Below, in pieces: positions 32,241 through 42,942 of a stretch of DNA of 54,071 nucleotides. This stretch comes from an uncultured beta proteobacterium (GTDB lineage: Bacteria > Pseudomonadota > Gammaproteobacteria > Burkholderiales > Burkholderiaceae_C), in contig CAJCCO010000049.1 of NCBI GenBank assembly GCA_903960915.1, positions 1 to 54,071 of the forward strand, given 5' to 3'. The position numbers were made by a program, and so were the translations under genes. Within the stretch, counting starts at the first letter, position 1; every line of letters starts with the position of its first letter. The notes beneath the pieces were generated by a model. It did no database searches and was not told the DNA's origin. It saw only the letters and a list, made by a program, of their open reading frames with translations.

Positions 32241-35200
32241 TCAGTCGTAAATAATGCTGGCCTTGCCCTGGTCAGCCTGCACGCGCCAGGCGGCTAGCGC
32301 GGCTTGGGTCGGGAAAAATTTGGCGCTCTCGTCCAGCACGATGTCCGCCGTGGCGGCGCCGCTGTCGTCCTGGCAGGCCACCGCCAACCGCACGGCCAGG
32401 CCGCGCAGCAACTCCCCGTGTTCCGACATTTCGCGCACCGGCGGAAACTCTCTGAGCATGCGCGCCACATCAGGCGTTTTGCCGCCGGTGGCCAGGTTCA
32501 CATCCACCCGCAGGTACTTGCCAAAACGGCAGCGCGCCTGCTCCAGGTCCCAGATCTGGGTCACGGTCAATTGCATGCCGCCCGAAAAGCGGTCAGGCTG
32601 TTGCTTGCCCATGACGATCACCAACTCATCGTCCTTGAGCAGGTTGCGGTGGGCGTTGATCATGGCCTCGTCGGCGCGCGCTTCAATCATGCCGGACTTG
32701 TCATCGAGCTTGAACAGCGCCAGCTTGCCGCGCTGGCCGTTGATGACCCTGAAATCTGTGATGATGCCGGCCAGCAGTTGGGGCTCGCGGGTGTCTATCA
32801 AATCTTCAATCTGGCGCTTGGCAAAGCGGCGCACCTCGAGGGCCACCTCGTCAAACAAATGGCCTGACAGGTAAAAGCCCACCGCCGTTTTCTCATGCGT
32901 CAGGCGCTCTTTCACACCCCAGGGCAGGGCATCCACCAGATCAGGTTCCTGGGTGCTGGAGCCGTGGTCGTCATCGCCCCCCATGTCAAACAGGCCGCCC
33001 TGATTGGCGTTGGCCAGAGCGGCTGCGCCAAAGTCAAACGCCCGGTCCACCGAGGCCAGCAAAGCCGCACGGTTGAGCTGGATGTTGTCAAAGGCGCCGG
33101 CCTTGATCAAGGCCTCCACGGTGCGCTTGTTGATGCGGGCACGGTCCACGCGCACGCAAAAATCGAACAGGCTTTTGAACGGGCCGCTGATGTCGCCCGA
33201 AGGCCCCACCCCGCGTCCTTCACGCGCCGCCACAATCGCTTCAATCGCTTGCTGGCCCGTGCCTTTGATGGCCGACAGGCCGTAGCGAATCATCTTGTCG
33301 GAGATCGGCTCGAAGCGGCTTACGCCGCGGTTCACATCGGGCGGCTCAAAGCTCAGGCCCATCCTGAGCGCATCCTCGTACAAGACCTTGAGCTTGTCGG
33401 TGTCGTCCATCTCCACCGTCATGTTGGCGCAGAAAAACTCGGCGGTGTAATGCACCTTGAGCCAGGCCGTGTGGTAGGCCAGCAGCGAATAAGCGGCTGC
33501 GTGCGACTTGTTGAAGCCGTAGCCCGCAAACTTCTCCATCAAGTCGAATATCTCGTCGGCCTTGGCCTCGTTGATGCTGTTCTTGGCGGCACCGTCGCGG
33601 AAGATCTGGCGGTGCTTGGCCATCTCGTCAGCGTCTTTTTTACCCATGGCGCGACGCAGCATGTCGGCGCCTCCGAGCGAGTAGCCGCCCAGAATCTGCG
33701 CCGTCTGCATCACCTGCTCCTGGTAGACCATGATGCCGTAGGTTTCGCTCAGCATATTGGCCACCAGCGGGTGCGGGTACTCCACCACCTCGCGCCCATG
33801 TTTGCGCGCCACAAAGCTCGGAATCAGGTCCATGGGGCCGGGCCGGTACAAGGCGTTCAGGGCAATCAGGTCTTCCAGGCGGGTGGGCTTGGCGTCCTTC
33901 AGCATGCCTTGCATGCCCCGGCTTTCAAACTGGAACACGGCCTCGGTTTTGCCGTCCGAGAACAGCTTGTAAACGCGTGCGTCGTCCAGCGGCAGGTTTT
34001 CAAAGGCAAAGTCTTCCTGACCCTTGTGGCGCTTCATGATGAGGGTGCGCGCAATTTCCAGAATGGTCAGTGTGGCCAGCCCCAAGAAGTCGAACTTCAC
34101 CAGGCCAATGGCCTCTACGTCGTTCTTGTCGTACTGGCTCACCGCCGAGTCACTGCCAGGTTGCTGGTAGAGCGGGCAAAAGTCGGTCAGCTTGCCCGGG
34201 GCAATCAGCACGCCGCCGGCGTGCATGCCGACGTTGCGGGTCATGCCCTCCAACTTGCGCGCCAGCTCCAACAGGGTTTTAACGTCTTCTTCTTTCGCTT
34301 CGCGCTCGGCCAGAATGGGCTCGTCGGTGGCGTAGACGGTCTTGTCGTCTTTCTTGCGGTCCGCAGGCGGCAATTGCAGGCTGACCGACACGCCGGGTTT
34401 GTTGGGGATGAGTTTGCTGATGCCGTCGCAAAAGGTGTAACTCATGTCAAGCACGCGGCCCACATCGCGCACCGCAGCGCGGGCGGCCATGGTGCCAAAG
34501 GTCACAATCTGGCTGACTGCCTCCTTGCCGTACTTGAGTTTGACGTAGTCAATCACGCGGTCGCGATTGCCCTGGCAAAAGTCAATATCGAAGTCGGGCA
34601 TGGAGACCCGCTCGGGGTTCAAAAAGCGCTCAAACAGCAGGTTGTACTGCAAGGGGTCGAGGTCGGTAATCTTCAGCGCATAGGCCACCAGCGAGCCGGC
34701 ACCAGAACCGCGGCCTGGCCCCACCGGGCAGCCGTTGTTCTTGGCCCAGTTGATGAAGTCGCCCACGATCAAGAAATAGCCGGGGAAACCCATCTTCAAA
34801 ATGGTGTTGATCTCAAACTCCAGCCGCTCCACGTAGCGCGGCATTTCCTTCTCGCGCTGAACGGCATCGGGGTACAGATGGGCCATGCGCTGCGTCAGGC
34901 CTTCGTGCGAGGCGTGACGAAAATACTCGTCGGGTGACAGTTTTTGGCCGTTGACTTCGGGCGTGGGAAAGTCGGGCAACTGGGGCTTGCCCAGAATCAA
35001 GGTCAGGTTGCAGCGCCTGGCAATTTCCAGCGTATTGGCCAAGGCCGAGGGCACATCGGCAAACAGCGCCTGCATTTGCGCTGACGACTTGAAATATTGC
35101 TCGCGTGTGAACTTGCGCACACGGCGCTGGTTGCCCAGGATTTCGCCTTCGGCAATGCAGACGCGGGCTTCATGCGCCTCGTAATCATCGGGGCCGTTGA

Positions 35201-35801
35201 ACTGCACCGGGTGCGTGGCCACCACCGGCAAACCCATGCGGGCCGCCAGTTGCACCGCCGCCGTCACATGGGCGTCGTCGTCTGGCCGGCCGGCGCGCTG
35301 CAGCTCCAGGTAAAAACGGTGCACAAAGATGCCCCCAAGTTGCAGGGCCGCATCGAGGGCACGCTTTTCGTCGCCCTGGATCAGGGCCTGCCCTACCGGC
35401 CCGGCCTGGGCGCCAGACAGGGCAATCAAACCCTCGTTCAACTCCGCCAGCCAGGCCCACTTGACGCTGGCTTGCGCCTTGCCGGCGTTCTGTGTCCAGG
35501 CCCGCGCCAGCAGCTCCGACAGGTTCAAATAACCCTGCTGGTTTTGCACCAGCAGCACCATGCGCGACAGGTTGGTTTCGTCCAGGCCCAGCCCTTCGAG
35601 CCAGATTTCAGCGCCAATCACGGGTTTGACGCCCCGTTTGCGCGCTTCCTTGTAAAACTTGATAGCCCCGAAGAGATTGCTTAAATCGGTGATGGCCAGC
35701 GCGGGTTGGGCATCAGCGGCGGTCGACTTAACAACCTCGTCTATGCGGTTGGTGCCGTCAACGACGGAGAATTCAGTGTGAAGGCGCAGGTGAACAAACA
35801 T
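32241..35801 (-). CDS. dnaE: DNA polymerase III alpha subunit
   Basis: 1186 residues. Replicative polymerase, DnaE1 type. N-terminal PHP domain (MFVHLRLHTEFSVVDG), then the catalytic palm with PDFDIDFCQGNRD, the GPGRGSGAGSLVAYAL loop, and C-terminal OB-fold/tau-binding region ending in ADQGKASIIYD. The frame extends to 35873, but ATG 35801 (MFVHL) is the family start. Convergent with tolA; divergent from trhO, where a TTGACA box lies near 35852. Confidence 0.98.
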   Translation of the reverse strand: MFVHLRLHTEFSVVDGTNRIDEVVKSTAADAQPALAITDLSNLFGAIKFYKEARKRGVKPVIGAEIWLEGLGLDETNLSRMVLLVQNQQGYLNLSELLARAWTQNAGKAQASVKWAWLAELNEGLIALSGAQAGPVGQALIQGDEKRALDAALQLGGIFVHRFYLELQRAGRPDDDAHVTAAVQLAARMGLPVVATHPVQFNGPDDYEAHEARVCIAEGEILGNQRRVRKFTREQYFKSSAQMQALFADVPSALANTLEIARRCNLTLILGKPQLPDFPTPEVNGQKLSPDEYFRHASHEGLTQRMAHLYPDAVQREKEMPRYVERLEFEINTILKMGFPGYFLIVGDFINWAKNNGCPVGPGRGSGAGSLVAYALKITDLDPLQYNLLFERFLNPERVSMPDFDIDFCQGNRDRVIDYVKLKYGKEAVSQIVTFGTMAARAAVRDVGRVLDMSYTFCDGISKLIPNKPGVSVSLQLPPADRKKDDKTVYATDEPILAEREAKEEDVKTLLELARKLEGMTRNVGMHAGGVLIAPGKLTDFCPLYQQPGSDSAVSQYDKNDVEAIGLVKFDFLGLATLTILEIARTLIMKRHKGQEDFAFENLPLDDARVYKLFSDGKTEAVFQFESRGMQGMLKDAKPTRLEDLIALNALYRPGPMDLIPSFVARKHGREVVEYPHPLVANMLSETYGIMVYQEQVMQTAQILGGYSLGGADMLRRAMGKKDADEMAKHRQIFRDGAAKNSINEAKADEIFDLMEKFAGYGFNKSHAAAYSLLAYHTAWLKVHYTAEFFCANMTVEMDDTDKLKVLYEDALRMGLSFEPPDVNRGVSRFEPISDKMIRYGLSAIKGTGQQAIEAIVAAREGRGVGPSGDISGPFKSLFDFCVRVDRARINKRTVEALIKAGAFDNIQLNRAALLASVDRAFDFGAAALANANQGGLFDMGGDDDHGSSTQEPDLVDALPWGVKERLTHEKTAVGFYLSGHLFDEVALEVRRFAKRQIEDLIDTREPQLLAGIITDFRVINGQRGKLALFKLDDKSGMIEARADEAMINAHRNLLKDDELVIVMGKQQPDRFSGGMQLTVTQIWDLEQARCRFGKYLRVDVNLATGGKTPDVARMLREFPPVREMSEHGELLRGLAVRLAVACQDDSGAATADIVLDESAKFFPTQAALAAWRVQADQGKASIIYD

Positions 35802-35881
35802 AGCCTCTATTGTAAGAAGTGCAGGTGCCCGCCGGGCTGTCGCAACTCCGCTTGACAGGCGCAAAATGCGCATCTTCTAAA

Positions 35882-36658
35882 ATGATGGCTGTGAATACAC
35901 CGCTCAACACCCTCAATATCTCCGCCTACAAATTTGTCACCCTGGAAGATGCCGCCGATCTTCGAGATCTACGCGATCTATTGCGGGAGCGAGCGGTAGC
36001 CCTGCAGATCAAGGGCACCATTTTGCTGGCGACCGAGGGCATCAACCTGTTTCTGGCGGGTCCGCCAGAGGCCATCAACCACTTTGTCAGCCAGCTCAAA
36101 GAAGACGCCCGCTTTGCCGACCTGGCGCCCAAGGAAAGCTGGTCTGAGGCGCAGCCGTTCAAGAAAATGCTGGTCAAGGTCAAGGGCGAGATCATTCGCA
36201 TGAACCACCCGGCCATTCAACCCGCCTCAGGCCGCGCCCCGGCGGTGGATGCGCACACCGTCAAGCGCTGGCTGGACGCCGGAGTGGACGACGCCGGGCG
36301 CCCCGTTGTGACGCTGGACACCCGCAATGACTTTGAAGTGGACAACGGCACCTTTGTAGGCGCCATCGACTGGCGGCTGACCAAGTTTTCTGAATTCCCG
36401 CAAGCCGTGCTTGACCACCAGGCCAGCCTGCAAGGCAAAACCGTGGTGAGCTTTTGTACCGGCGGCATCCGCTGCGAGAAAGCCGCCATTTTCATGCGCG
36501 AAAGCGGGCTCGAGCATGTGTACCAGCTGGAGGGCGGCATTCTCAAATACTTTGAAGAAGTGGGCGGCGCGCATTACACCGGCGGCTGCTTTGTGTTTGA
36601 TGAACGGCGGGCGCTCAGCTCGGACCTGCACGTGAGCCCGTTGACCAGCGGCACTTGA
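35882..36658 (+). CDS. trhO: tRNA uridine-34 hydroxylase TrhO (rhodanese-like)
   Basis: 258 residues. Oxygen-dependent enzyme that makes 5-hydroxyuridine at tRNA position 34. N-terminal acylphosphatase-like domain ([23 protein letters not shown]) and rhodanese domain with the active-site loop [11 protein letters not shown]; ending [13 protein letters not shown]. Formerly YceA. Start ATG 35882 (or 35885) lies just after a TTGACA-N17-TTCTAA-like sequence, so the leader would be very short. A strong terminator follows. Confidence 0.94.
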   Translation: MMAVNTPLNTLNISAYKFVTLEDAADLRDLRDLLRERAVALQIKGTILLATEGINLFLAGPPEAINHFVSQLKEDARFADLAPKESWSEAQPFKKMLVKVKGEIIRMNHPAIQPASGRAPAVDAHTVKRWLDAGVDDAGRPVVTLDTRNDFEVDNGTFVGAIDWRLTKFSEFPQAVLDHQASLQGKTVVSFCTGGIRCEKAAIFMRESGLEHVYQLEGGILKYFEEVGGAHYTGGCFVFDERRALSSDLHVSPLTSGT

Positions 36659-36683
36659 TCGCCACGCTTACTTTTACTTCGAC

Positions 36684-36725
36684 CAAAAAAAACCCGCCCC
36701 AGCTGACGCCGAGGCGGGGTTTTTT
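36684..36725. terminator. Bidirectional terminator between trhO and the flavodoxin gene
   Basis: Stem CCCGCC (36693-36698) with GGCGGG (36713-36718), an A-run upstream (36684-36692) and T-run downstream (36720-36725). It can stop trhO from the left and the minus-strand flavodoxin-like gene from the right. Confidence 0.85.
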
Positions 36726-36731
36726 ATGCCC

Positions 36732-37265
36732 TTAAGCGTGCAATTTAGCCGCCATGGCTGCCACGCGCTCGCCGTAGGCCTTGGCTGTGTCCAAATCGCC
36801 CTGGGGAATGTCTTCTGCGGGGCTGGTAGGACCCACTTGCGCCATCACGCCCGAATTGGAGCCAATGCGGTTGGTGGTGCCGTCGTTCATGGCGGGTTGT
36901 CCCACCCAAATCATGCCTTGCTGCATGGCCAGGGTGATGAAGTACTGGAGGGTGGAGAGTTTGTCGCCGCTGGGGCTGGCCGAGATGGTGAAACCACCAG
37001 CGACTTTGTCTTTCCAGCCACCGGTGAACCAGCGCTTGGAGGACGCATCAGCAAATTTTTTGAACTGCCAGGAAGCCATGCCCATGTAAGTGGGTGAGCC
37101 AAAGACGATGGCGTCTGCGGCGTCCAGGGCTTCCCAGTCTGCCTCTGTTATGTTGCCATCCGCATCGATGGCGATGAGCTGGGCTTTGGCACCGTCAGCC
37201 ACAAACTGGGCGACGCGCTGGGTATGACCATATCCAGAGTGGTAAACCACGGCTACTTTTGACAT
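36732..37265 (-). CDS. Flavodoxin-like NAD(P)H:quinone oxidoreductase
   Basis: 177 residues. FMN-binding flavodoxin fold: VVYHSGYGHTQRVAQFVADG is the phosphate-binding loop, then AIVFGSPTYMGMASWQFKKF and TISASPSGDKLSTLQYF. WrbA-like two-electron quinone reductase is the most likely function, protecting against redox cycling. The AAGGA ribosome site (RC near 37273) supports ATG 37265. It lies downstream of pirin on the same strand; a hairpin separates them. Confidence 0.85.
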   Translation of the reverse strand: MSKVAVVYHSGYGHTQRVAQFVADGAKAQLIAIDADGNITEADWEALDAADAIVFGSPTYMGMASWQFKKFADASSKRWFTGGWKDKVAGGFTISASPSGDKLSTLQYFITLAMQQGMIWVGQPAMNDGTTNRIGSNSGVMAQVGPTSPAEDIPQGDLDTAKAYGERVAAMAAKLHA

Positions 37266-37305
37266 TTTTTATTCCTTGAGTGAGTTAAAGGTTGGCGAAA
37301 AGGGA

Positions 37306-37324
37306 GGGCTTGCCATGCAAGCCC
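37306..37324 (-). terminator. Perfect 8-bp hairpin after pirin
   Basis: GGGCTTGC-CAT-GCAAGCCC. On the minus strand it is followed by TCCCTTTT, so it is a weak intrinsic terminator for pirin or an attenuator before the flavodoxin-like gene, whose start is 40 bases further on. Confidence 0.55.
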
Positions 37325-37341
37325 GGTGAAAAAAATTAAAT

Positions 37342-38043
37342 TCAGGGCGCGAGGTCAAACACCAGCACTTCAACGTCCTGGGCGTGGTCCAGCACCAGTT
37401 GGCTCTCGCCTTCCAGCAAAGCCGCATCGCCGCCTTCAAGCGGTGTGCCATTGACTTGTAAAGCACCGCGAATCAGGTGCACATAGAGCTTGCGTTTTGG
37501 GTCGGTTGCGAGTTGCACGCTTTGGGCGCCATCCATCAGCCCGGCGTACAAGCGCGCATCTGCATGAATCAGCACCGAGCCCTGCGCCGCATCAGGCGAG
37601 GCCACCAGGCGCAACACACCGCTCTTTTCAGCCTCGACAAAGGTTTTTTGCTCGTAGCTGGGGGCAATGCCCTGCACATTGGGCTCAATCCAGATCTGCA
37701 GGAAATGGGTGGTTTGTTGGGGCGCGTGGTTGAACTCGCTGTGCTGCACGCCGCTGCCGGCGCTCATGCGCTGCACGTCGCCCGGCGGAATACCGCGCAC
37801 GTTGCCCATGGTGTCCTTGTGCGCCAGCTCGCCCGACATCACGTAGCTGATGATTTCCATGTCGCGGTGGCCGTGCGTGCCAAAGCCGGTGCCTGGCGCA
37901 ATGCGGTCTTCGTTGATCACGCGCAAATTGCCCCAGCCCATGTGCAAGGGGTCAAAGTAACCGGCAAACGAAAAGCTGTGGAACGACTTGAGCCAGCCGT
38001 GGTCGGCGTAGCCTCGTGCATTCGATTTGCGGACAGTCAACAT
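37342..38043 (-). CDS. Pirin-family protein (bicupin)
   Basis: 233 residues. Bicupin with the canonical metal ligands: H57 and H59 (THGHRDME), H101 and E103 (HSEFNH). Bacterial pirins can act as quercetin 2,3-dioxygenases or redox sensors; which applies here is not shown. C-terminus is the second cupin (GALQVNGTPLEGGDAALL). It is divergent from a LysR-type gene, which likely controls it, and upstream of a quinone reductase, forming a redox-related pair. Confidence 0.92.
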   Translation of the reverse strand: MLTVRKSNARGYADHGWLKSFHSFSFAGYFDPLHMGWGNLRVINEDRIAPGTGFGTHGHRDMEIISYVMSGELAHKDTMGNVRGIPPGDVQRMSAGSGVQHSEFNHAPQQTTHFLQIWIEPNVQGIAPSYEQKTFVEAEKSGVLRLVASPDAAQGSVLIHADARLYAGLMDGAQSVQLATDPKRKLYVHLIRGALQVNGTPLEGGDAALLEGESQLVLDHAQDVEVLVFDLAP

Positions 38044-38148
38044 GGCAGTTCTCCTGGGTAGGGGTGTACTTTAGGCGCGGAACCGGTTCAAGGCTTGCAG
38101 GTCGTTTGATGGCATCATTCAATTATTTTGAAACTAAAGGAGCCTGCC

Positions 38149-39087
38149 GTGCCCTCACCCCGCGATGTGCTGACCCCCGATGCGCTGGCCATGTTGCAAG
38201 TCATTGCGGCCACCGGCAGCTTTGCCGCCGCAGCGCGTTCACTGGGCGTGGTGCCCAGCGCCCTGACCTACCGGGTGCGCCAGATTGAGGACGCGCTGGA
38301 TGTGCTGCTGTACGACCGCAGCTCGCGCCAGGCCCGTCTGACCGAGGCCGGGGCCGAGCTGCTCAAGGAAGCCGCACGTTTGCTGGAAGAAATTGACGCT
38401 GTGGCCAACCGGGTCAAGCGCGTGTCCACTGGGTGGGAGCCGCAGTTCACGATTGCAGTGGACAGCATCATCTCTAAAACCATCGTCATGGAACTGTGCG
38501 AGAGCTTTTTGGCCCAGCAACCGCCCACACGCATCAAGCTGCGCGATGAAACCTTGTCCGGCACGCTTGAAGCGTTGACCTCGGGCCAGGCAGACCTGGC
38601 CCTGGGGGTTGCCGATGTGGTCAACCACGCCGGCATCCACAGCAAAGCCCTGGGCGATGTGCGCTTTGTCTACGCCGTGGCGCCGCACCACCCACTGGCC
38701 GCTGCGCCCGAGCCGCTGAAGGACGAACTGGTGCGCCAGTACCGGGCCGTGGCGGTGGCCGACACCATCTCCCGCGGCAACGGCATGACCATCGGGCTTT
38801 TGGGCGGGCAAGACGTTTTCACCGTGGCCAATATGCAGGCCAAGCTGGAGGCGCAGCTGCGCGGCATGGGCAGCGGCTTTGTGCCCGAGTGCATGGCCCG
38901 TGTTTACATCGAGGCCGGGCAACTGGTGGTGAAGAAAATGGAGCGCGTCCAGCGCGTGGTGCGCATCAATTACGCCTGGCGCAGCACGCCCAAGGCCGGC
39001 CCGGGACGCGCTCTGGCCTGGTGGCTGCAGCAACTCGAAAGCCCCACCACACGCCTCGCTTTACTCGAACGCCACCGGGGCGTGTAA
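38149..39087 (+). CDS. LysR-family transcriptional regulator
   Basis: 312 residues. N-terminal HTH: MLQVIAATGSFAAAARSLGV, followed by PSALTYRVRQIEDALDVLLYDR; the rest is the periplasmic-binding-like effector domain. GTG 38149 has AAAGGAG 6-7 bases upstream, a near-perfect ribosome site, so I prefer it to the upstream TTG (38128). It is divergent from pirin with a gap of about 105 bases, the usual place for LysR binding sites; regulation of pirin and the flavodoxin gene is inferred. Confidence 0.9.
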   Translation: MPSPRDVLTPDALAMLQVIAATGSFAAAARSLGVVPSALTYRVRQIEDALDVLLYDRSSRQARLTEAGAELLKEAARLLEEIDAVANRVKRVSTGWEPQFTIAVDSIISKTIVMELCESFLAQQPPTRIKLRDETLSGTLEALTSGQADLALGVADVVNHAGIHSKALGDVRFVYAVAPHHPLAAAPEPLKDELVRQYRAVAVADTISRGNGMTIGLLGGQDVFTVANMQAKLEAQLRGMGSGFVPECMARVYIEAGQLVVKKMERVQRVVRINYAWRSTPKAGPGRALAWWLQQLESPTTRLALLERHRGV

Positions 39088-39124
39088 AGTGCACAGACCT
39101 ACAACAACAAATGGAGCACCTTTC

Positions 39125-40174
39125 ATGAGCACAAGCCCATCCAAACATTTCGCGGTCATAGGCGCTGGCATGGCGGGTACGGCCTGCGCGCGCACCCTGC
39201 TGCAAGCGGGTCACCGGGTCACCGTGTTCGAAAAAAGTGCCGGCCTGGGCGGGCGCATGGCAACCCGGCAAAGCGCCTTTGGCAGCTTTGACCACGGCGC
39301 TCAGTATTTCACCGTGCGCGACCCGCGCTTCGCGCTGGCCCTGCAAAATGCCACCCAAATTTGCCGCCCCTGGAGCGCCAACACCGTGCGTGTGCTGGAC
39401 GAGCTTGGTCGTGTTACCGCTGCGGGCCTGCCCGCGCGCGAGTCCCACTGGGTGCCCTCGCCCGGTATGAACGCGCTGGTGCAGCACTGGGCGCACCCGC
39501 TGGCTCAACAAGACATGGTCGAGCGCGAAACCAAAGTCACGCGCATGGAACGCGACGCCCTGCACCGCCACCAATGGCAACTGCACACCGAAAGCCCGGA
39601 CGGTGCCCAGCATGTGTTTTCCGGCTTTGATGGCGTCTTGCTGGCCATACCGGCGGCGCAGGCGCAGGCTTTGCTGCATGCGTCTGCCCAGGCAACGGCC
39701 TGGGTGAAACAGATCAGCCAGGTCAAAGTGGCGCCCTGCTGGACGCTGATGCTGGCCTTTCCACAAGCCATGCAGCCCGGCATGTCCAGCCTGGGGCCGC
39801 AGTGGAACGCCGCCCGCAGCACCCACCACCGCATTGCTTGGCTGGCACGCGAGTCCAGCAAACCCGGGCGCCAGGCCATTGAGCGCTGGACCGTACAGGC
39901 CAGCGCGGCCTGGTCGCAAGAGCACCTGAACGATGACGCCCCCCGCGTGCAGGCCAAGCTGATCAAGGCGTTTTCTGAGGTCACCGGCATCCGCGCCGAA
40001 CCGTCGCACGTGGACACCCAGCGCTGGATGTACGCGCAAACCCTCACGCCACTGGGCAAAACCCACCTGTGGGACGCCAAAAAAGGCCTGGGCGTGTGCG
40101 GCGACTGGTGCCTGGGACACCGGGTGGAAAACGCCTTTATCTCGGGTCTGGAACTGGCACTGGCCGCCCTCTGA
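39125..40174 (+). CDS. FAD-dependent oxidoreductase (renalase-like)
   Basis: 349 residues. Rossmann FAD-binding site GAGMAG (13-18) followed by [17 protein letters not shown], the GGRM type seen in renalase-like and amine-oxidase-like proteins. The substrate domain ([13 protein letters not shown]-type segments) ends with [24 protein letters not shown] 39125 has GGAG 10 bases upstream. Substrate is unknown. It is 37 bases after the LysR gene and 4 bases before gluQ; no functional link is evident. Confidence 0.85.
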   Translation: MSTSPSKHFAVIGAGMAGTACARTLLQAGHRVTVFEKSAGLGGRMATRQSAFGSFDHGAQYFTVRDPRFALALQNATQICRPWSANTVRVLDELGRVTAAGLPARESHWVPSPGMNALVQHWAHPLAQQDMVERETKVTRMERDALHRHQWQLHTESPDGAQHVFSGFDGVLLAIPAAQAQALLHASAQATAWVKQISQVKVAPCWTLMLAFPQAMQPGMSSLGPQWNAARSTHHRIAWLARESSKPGRQAIERWTVQASAAWSQEHLNDDAPRVQAKLIKAFSEVTGIRAEPSHVDTQRWMYAQTLTPLGKTHLWDAKKGLGVCGDWCLGHRVENAFISGLELALAAL

Positions 40175-40178
40175 ACCC

Positions 40179-41093
40179 ATGGGGCAGGGGGGCATCCCTT
40201 ACATCGGCCGCTTTGCGCCCTCGCCTACCGGGCCGCTGCACGCCGGCTCGCTGGTGGCGGCCCTGGCCAGTTGGCTCGATGCCCAAGCGCACGGCGGCCA
40301 CTGGCTAGTGCGCATTGAAGACGTGGACACGCCACGCGGTGTGCCGGGCGCCGACCACCTCATCCTGCAACAACTGCACGCCTGTGGCCTGCAGCCTGAT
40401 GCGCCACCGGTCTGGCAATCACAGCGCAGCGCCCTGTACCAACAAGCGCTCGTGCAACTGATTGAGCAGCACCAGGCCTACGCCTGCCTTTGCTCGCGCA
40501 AAGCCATTGCCACTGCGCTGGCAGCCCTGGGCCAGCAACGCCACCGGCACGGCGAACTCGTCTACCCCGGCACCTGCCGCAACGCCGGTCACACCGGCGC
40601 CAGCCTCGCCTGGCGGTTGCGCACCGAGGCCGGTACTGAGGCAAGTTCCGAGGCATGCACGGTGCACTGGCAAGATCGGCGCTTGGGCGCACAGCAGCAA
40701 GACGTGGGTGAGGAAGTGGGCGACTTTGTGCTCAAGCGCGCCGATGGTTGCTTTAGCTACCAATTGGCTGTGGTGGTGGACGACGCCGCTCAGGGCATCA
40801 GCCATGTGGTGCGCGGGGAAGACCTGGCCGACAACACCGCGCGTCAAATCGTGCTGCAAGGCGCACTGGGCCTGCCCACGCCTTATTACCTGCACACCCC
40901 CCTGGTGCGAAATGCGCAGGGCGAAAAGCTGTCCAAACAAAGCGGCGCGAAGGCCTTGGACACCCGTGAGCCCCTGGCCGCCCTCAACGCCGCTGCCCGT
41001 TGTCTGGGCCTGCAGCCACACAGCGGGCACATGGGCAGCGCGCTGGCAGCCTGGGTGCTGCAATGGCGGGCTCTTTACAATCCGGTCCCGTGA
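40179..41093 (+). CDS. gluQ: Glutamyl-Q tRNA(Asp) synthetase
   Basis: 304 residues. Truncated GluRS paralogue that attaches glutamate to queuosine 34 of tRNA-Asp. Motifs: [22 protein letters not shown] (HIGH-like HAGSL), [14 protein letters not shown], and [11 protein letters not shown] as the KMSKS equivalent. The zinc region CLCSRK/YPGTC is present. Also named YadB/GluQRS. Stop overlaps the trmB GTG start (GTGA). Confidence 0.93.
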   Translation: MGQGGIPYIGRFAPSPTGPLHAGSLVAALASWLDAQAHGGHWLVRIEDVDTPRGVPGADHLILQQLHACGLQPDAPPVWQSQRSALYQQALVQLIEQHQAYACLCSRKAIATALAALGQQRHRHGELVYPGTCRNAGHTGASLAWRLRTEAGTEASSEACTVHWQDRRLGAQQQDVGEEVGDFVLKRADGCFSYQLAVVVDDAAQGISHVVRGEDLADNTARQIVLQGALGLPTPYYLHTPLVRNAQGEKLSKQSGAKALDTREPLAALNAAARCLGLQPHSGHMGSALAAWVLQWRALYNPVP

Positions 41094-41977
41094 ACGATAC
41101 AAAACCTGCACCCCCTTCCCCTTCCACTTCGCTTGCCTCATCGCCTGCCGCCGAGTTGACTTCGCCCAGCCCCAGCGCCAGTACCAGCGCTGCTGAGCAC
41201 GGCACATCTGAACCCGCCAAGACGCGCCGCATCCGTCCCAGCCATGCAGCACCCGACGACGTGGCCTACCCCAAGGCCATTAAAAGTTTTGTGCGCCGCG
41301 CCGGCCGCACCACCACCGGGCAGGCCAAGGCGTTTGAAGACCTGGGGCCCAAGTTTCTGCAACCCTACCAAGCCAGCCTGCTCGATTACGCCACCTGTTT
41401 TTCAGCGCCAGGCGCCACCGCGACCACAAGCGCCCGCCCCACCATTCTGGAAATCGGCTTTGGCATGGGCGAGGCCACCGCCCATATTGCGGGCTTGATG
41501 CCGGAGAAAAACTTCCTCTGCTGTGAAGTTCATGAGCCCGGCGTGGGCGCCCTGCTCAAGCGCATAGGCGAGCAAGACCTGCACAACATCCGCATCGTCG
41601 CGCACGACGCCGTGGAGGTCATCGACCACATGCTGGCGCCAAGCAGCCTGGACGGTGTGCACATTTTTTTCCCAGATCCCTGGCATAAGAAAAAACACAA
41701 CAAGCGCCGCCTGATTCAGCCCGGTTTGATTGCCAAACTGGCCGCGCGCCTGAAGCCCGGCGGCTACCTGCACTGCGCCACCGACTGGCAACCCTACGCC
41801 GAGCAAATTCTGGAGGTGCTCAGCGCCGAGCCGCTCCTGCGCAACCCGGCAGCACAAACCCACCCGGAACTGAGTGGTTACGCCCCCAAGCCGCATTACC
41901 GCCCGCTGACCAAGTTTGAAAACCGGGGCATCAAACTCGGCCACGGCGTGTGGGACCTGGTGTTTGAACGCGTCTAA
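41090..41977 (+). CDS. trmB: tRNA (guanine-N7-)-methyltransferase
   Basis: 295 residues from GTG 41090. Makes m7G46 in the tRNA variable loop using SAM. SAM motif [15 protein letters not shown], and signature [15 protein letters not shown]. An extra N-terminal segment of about 50 residues is Pro/Ser/Ala-rich ([19 protein letters not shown]) before the conserved [10 protein letters not shown] region. The start is uncertain: GTG 41090 gives a GTGA overlap with gluQ, ATG 41063 is in frame, and neither has a strong ribosome site. Its stop is overlapped by the next gene. Confidence 0.93.
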   Translation: MNDTKPAPPSPSTSLASSPAAELTSPSPSASTSAAEHGTSEPAKTRRIRPSHAAPDDVAYPKAIKSFVRRAGRTTTGQAKAFEDLGPKFLQPYQASLLDYATCFSAPGATATTSARPTILEIGFGMGEATAHIAGLMPEKNFLCCEVHEPGVGALLKRIGEQDLHNIRIVAHDAVEVIDHMLAPSSLDGVHIFFPDPWHKKKHNKRRLIQPGLIAKLAARLKPGGYLHCATDWQPYAEQILEVLSAEPLLRNPAAQTHPELSGYAPKPHYRPLTKFENRGIKLGHGVWDLVFERV

Positions 41978-42941
41978 CCGGCGCCAGACCGGGTTGAACC
42001 CGCCCACGCCCAAACCTACACCAACACCAAGCGCCTTCAAACCTGCGGCACTGCACGGCGTAGGTCCCAGCCAGGTGGTGCTGCCCCCAGGCACCTGGCC
42101 CAGCGTGCTGGCATTTTTAATGGAACGCTTTGCCGCCATTGGCGCCGCCACCTGGCAGCAGCGCGTGGCCTTGGGCGAGGTGATTGATGAACACGGCCTG
42201 CCCATCACAGCCCAACGCCCTTACCAAGCCGGCTTGCGCGTGTACTACTACCGCGCCGTGGCGCAAGAACCGCGCATTCCGTTTGAAGCCCAGGTCTTGT
42301 TTCAAAACGAGCACCTGCTGGTGGTGGACAAACCGCACTTTTTACCGGTCATGCCCTCGGGGCGCTACCTGCAGGAAACCTTGCTGGTGCGTCTGAAACG
42401 CCAATTGGGGCTGGACGACCTGGTGCCACTTCACCGACTGGACCGCGACACCGCCGGGCTGGTGCTGTTTTCTATTCAACCGGCCACGCGCAATGCCTAC
42501 AGCGCCCTGTTTCGCGAGCGCTTGGTGCACAAAACCTATGAAGCCATTGCGCCCTGGCGCGCCGAGCTGGCGCTGCCGCTCACGCGCCAAAGTCGTATTG
42601 AGGAGGCTGGGCACTTCATGCTGCAGCACGAGGTCAGTGGCCCGGTCAACGCCACCACGCACATTGCACTGATGGAGCGACAAGGCGAGCAGGCCCGCTA
42701 CCAGCTCACCCCCGTGTCCGGCCAGCGCCACCAATTGCGGGTGCACATGGCGGCGCTGGGCGTGCCCATTGCCGGTGACGGTCTGTACCCGGTGCTCACG
42801 CCCGAGGGCGAGGTGAACTACGCCCTGCCCTTGCAGCTGCTGGCTCGCCAACTCCGGTTCACCGACCCCGTGAGCGGTGCGCCGCAGTGCTTTGAAAGCC
42901 AGCGGAACCTGCTCTGGCCACCGCTGGGTGCCGATCTATAA
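41964..42941 (+). CDS. RluA-family pseudouridine synthase
   Basis: About 325 residues. Catalytic motif [13 protein letters not shown] holds the nucleophilic aspartate; [16 protein letters not shown] and [21 protein letters not shown] complete the core. It converts uridine to pseudouridine in rRNA or tRNA; the exact site is unknown. The frame is open from 41916 and overlaps trmB; no ATG fits the N-terminus well, so TTG 41964 or TTG 41994 is likely, giving a short Pro-rich lead-in ([13 protein letters not shown]). It ends one base before the convergent transglutaminase-like gene. Confidence 0.88.
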   Translation: MNASNRRQTGLNPPTPKPTPTPSAFKPAALHGVGPSQVVLPPGTWPSVLAFLMERFAAIGAATWQQRVALGEVIDEHGLPITAQRPYQAGLRVYYYRAVAQEPRIPFEAQVLFQNEHLLVVDKPHFLPVMPSGRYLQETLLVRLKRQLGLDDLVPLHRLDRDTAGLVLFSIQPATRNAYSALFRERLVHKTYEAIAPWRAELALPLTRQSRIEEAGHFMLQHEVSGPVNATTHIALMERQGEQARYQLTPVSGQRHQLRVHMAALGVPIAGDGLYPVLTPEGEVNYALPLQLLARQLRFTDPVSGAPQCFESQRNLLWPPLGADL

Positions 42942-42942
42942 A

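Noticed and set aside
32895..34937. 680-aa plus-strand frame opposite dnaE
   Set aside because: Antisense shadow of dnaE, which has all polymerase motifs.
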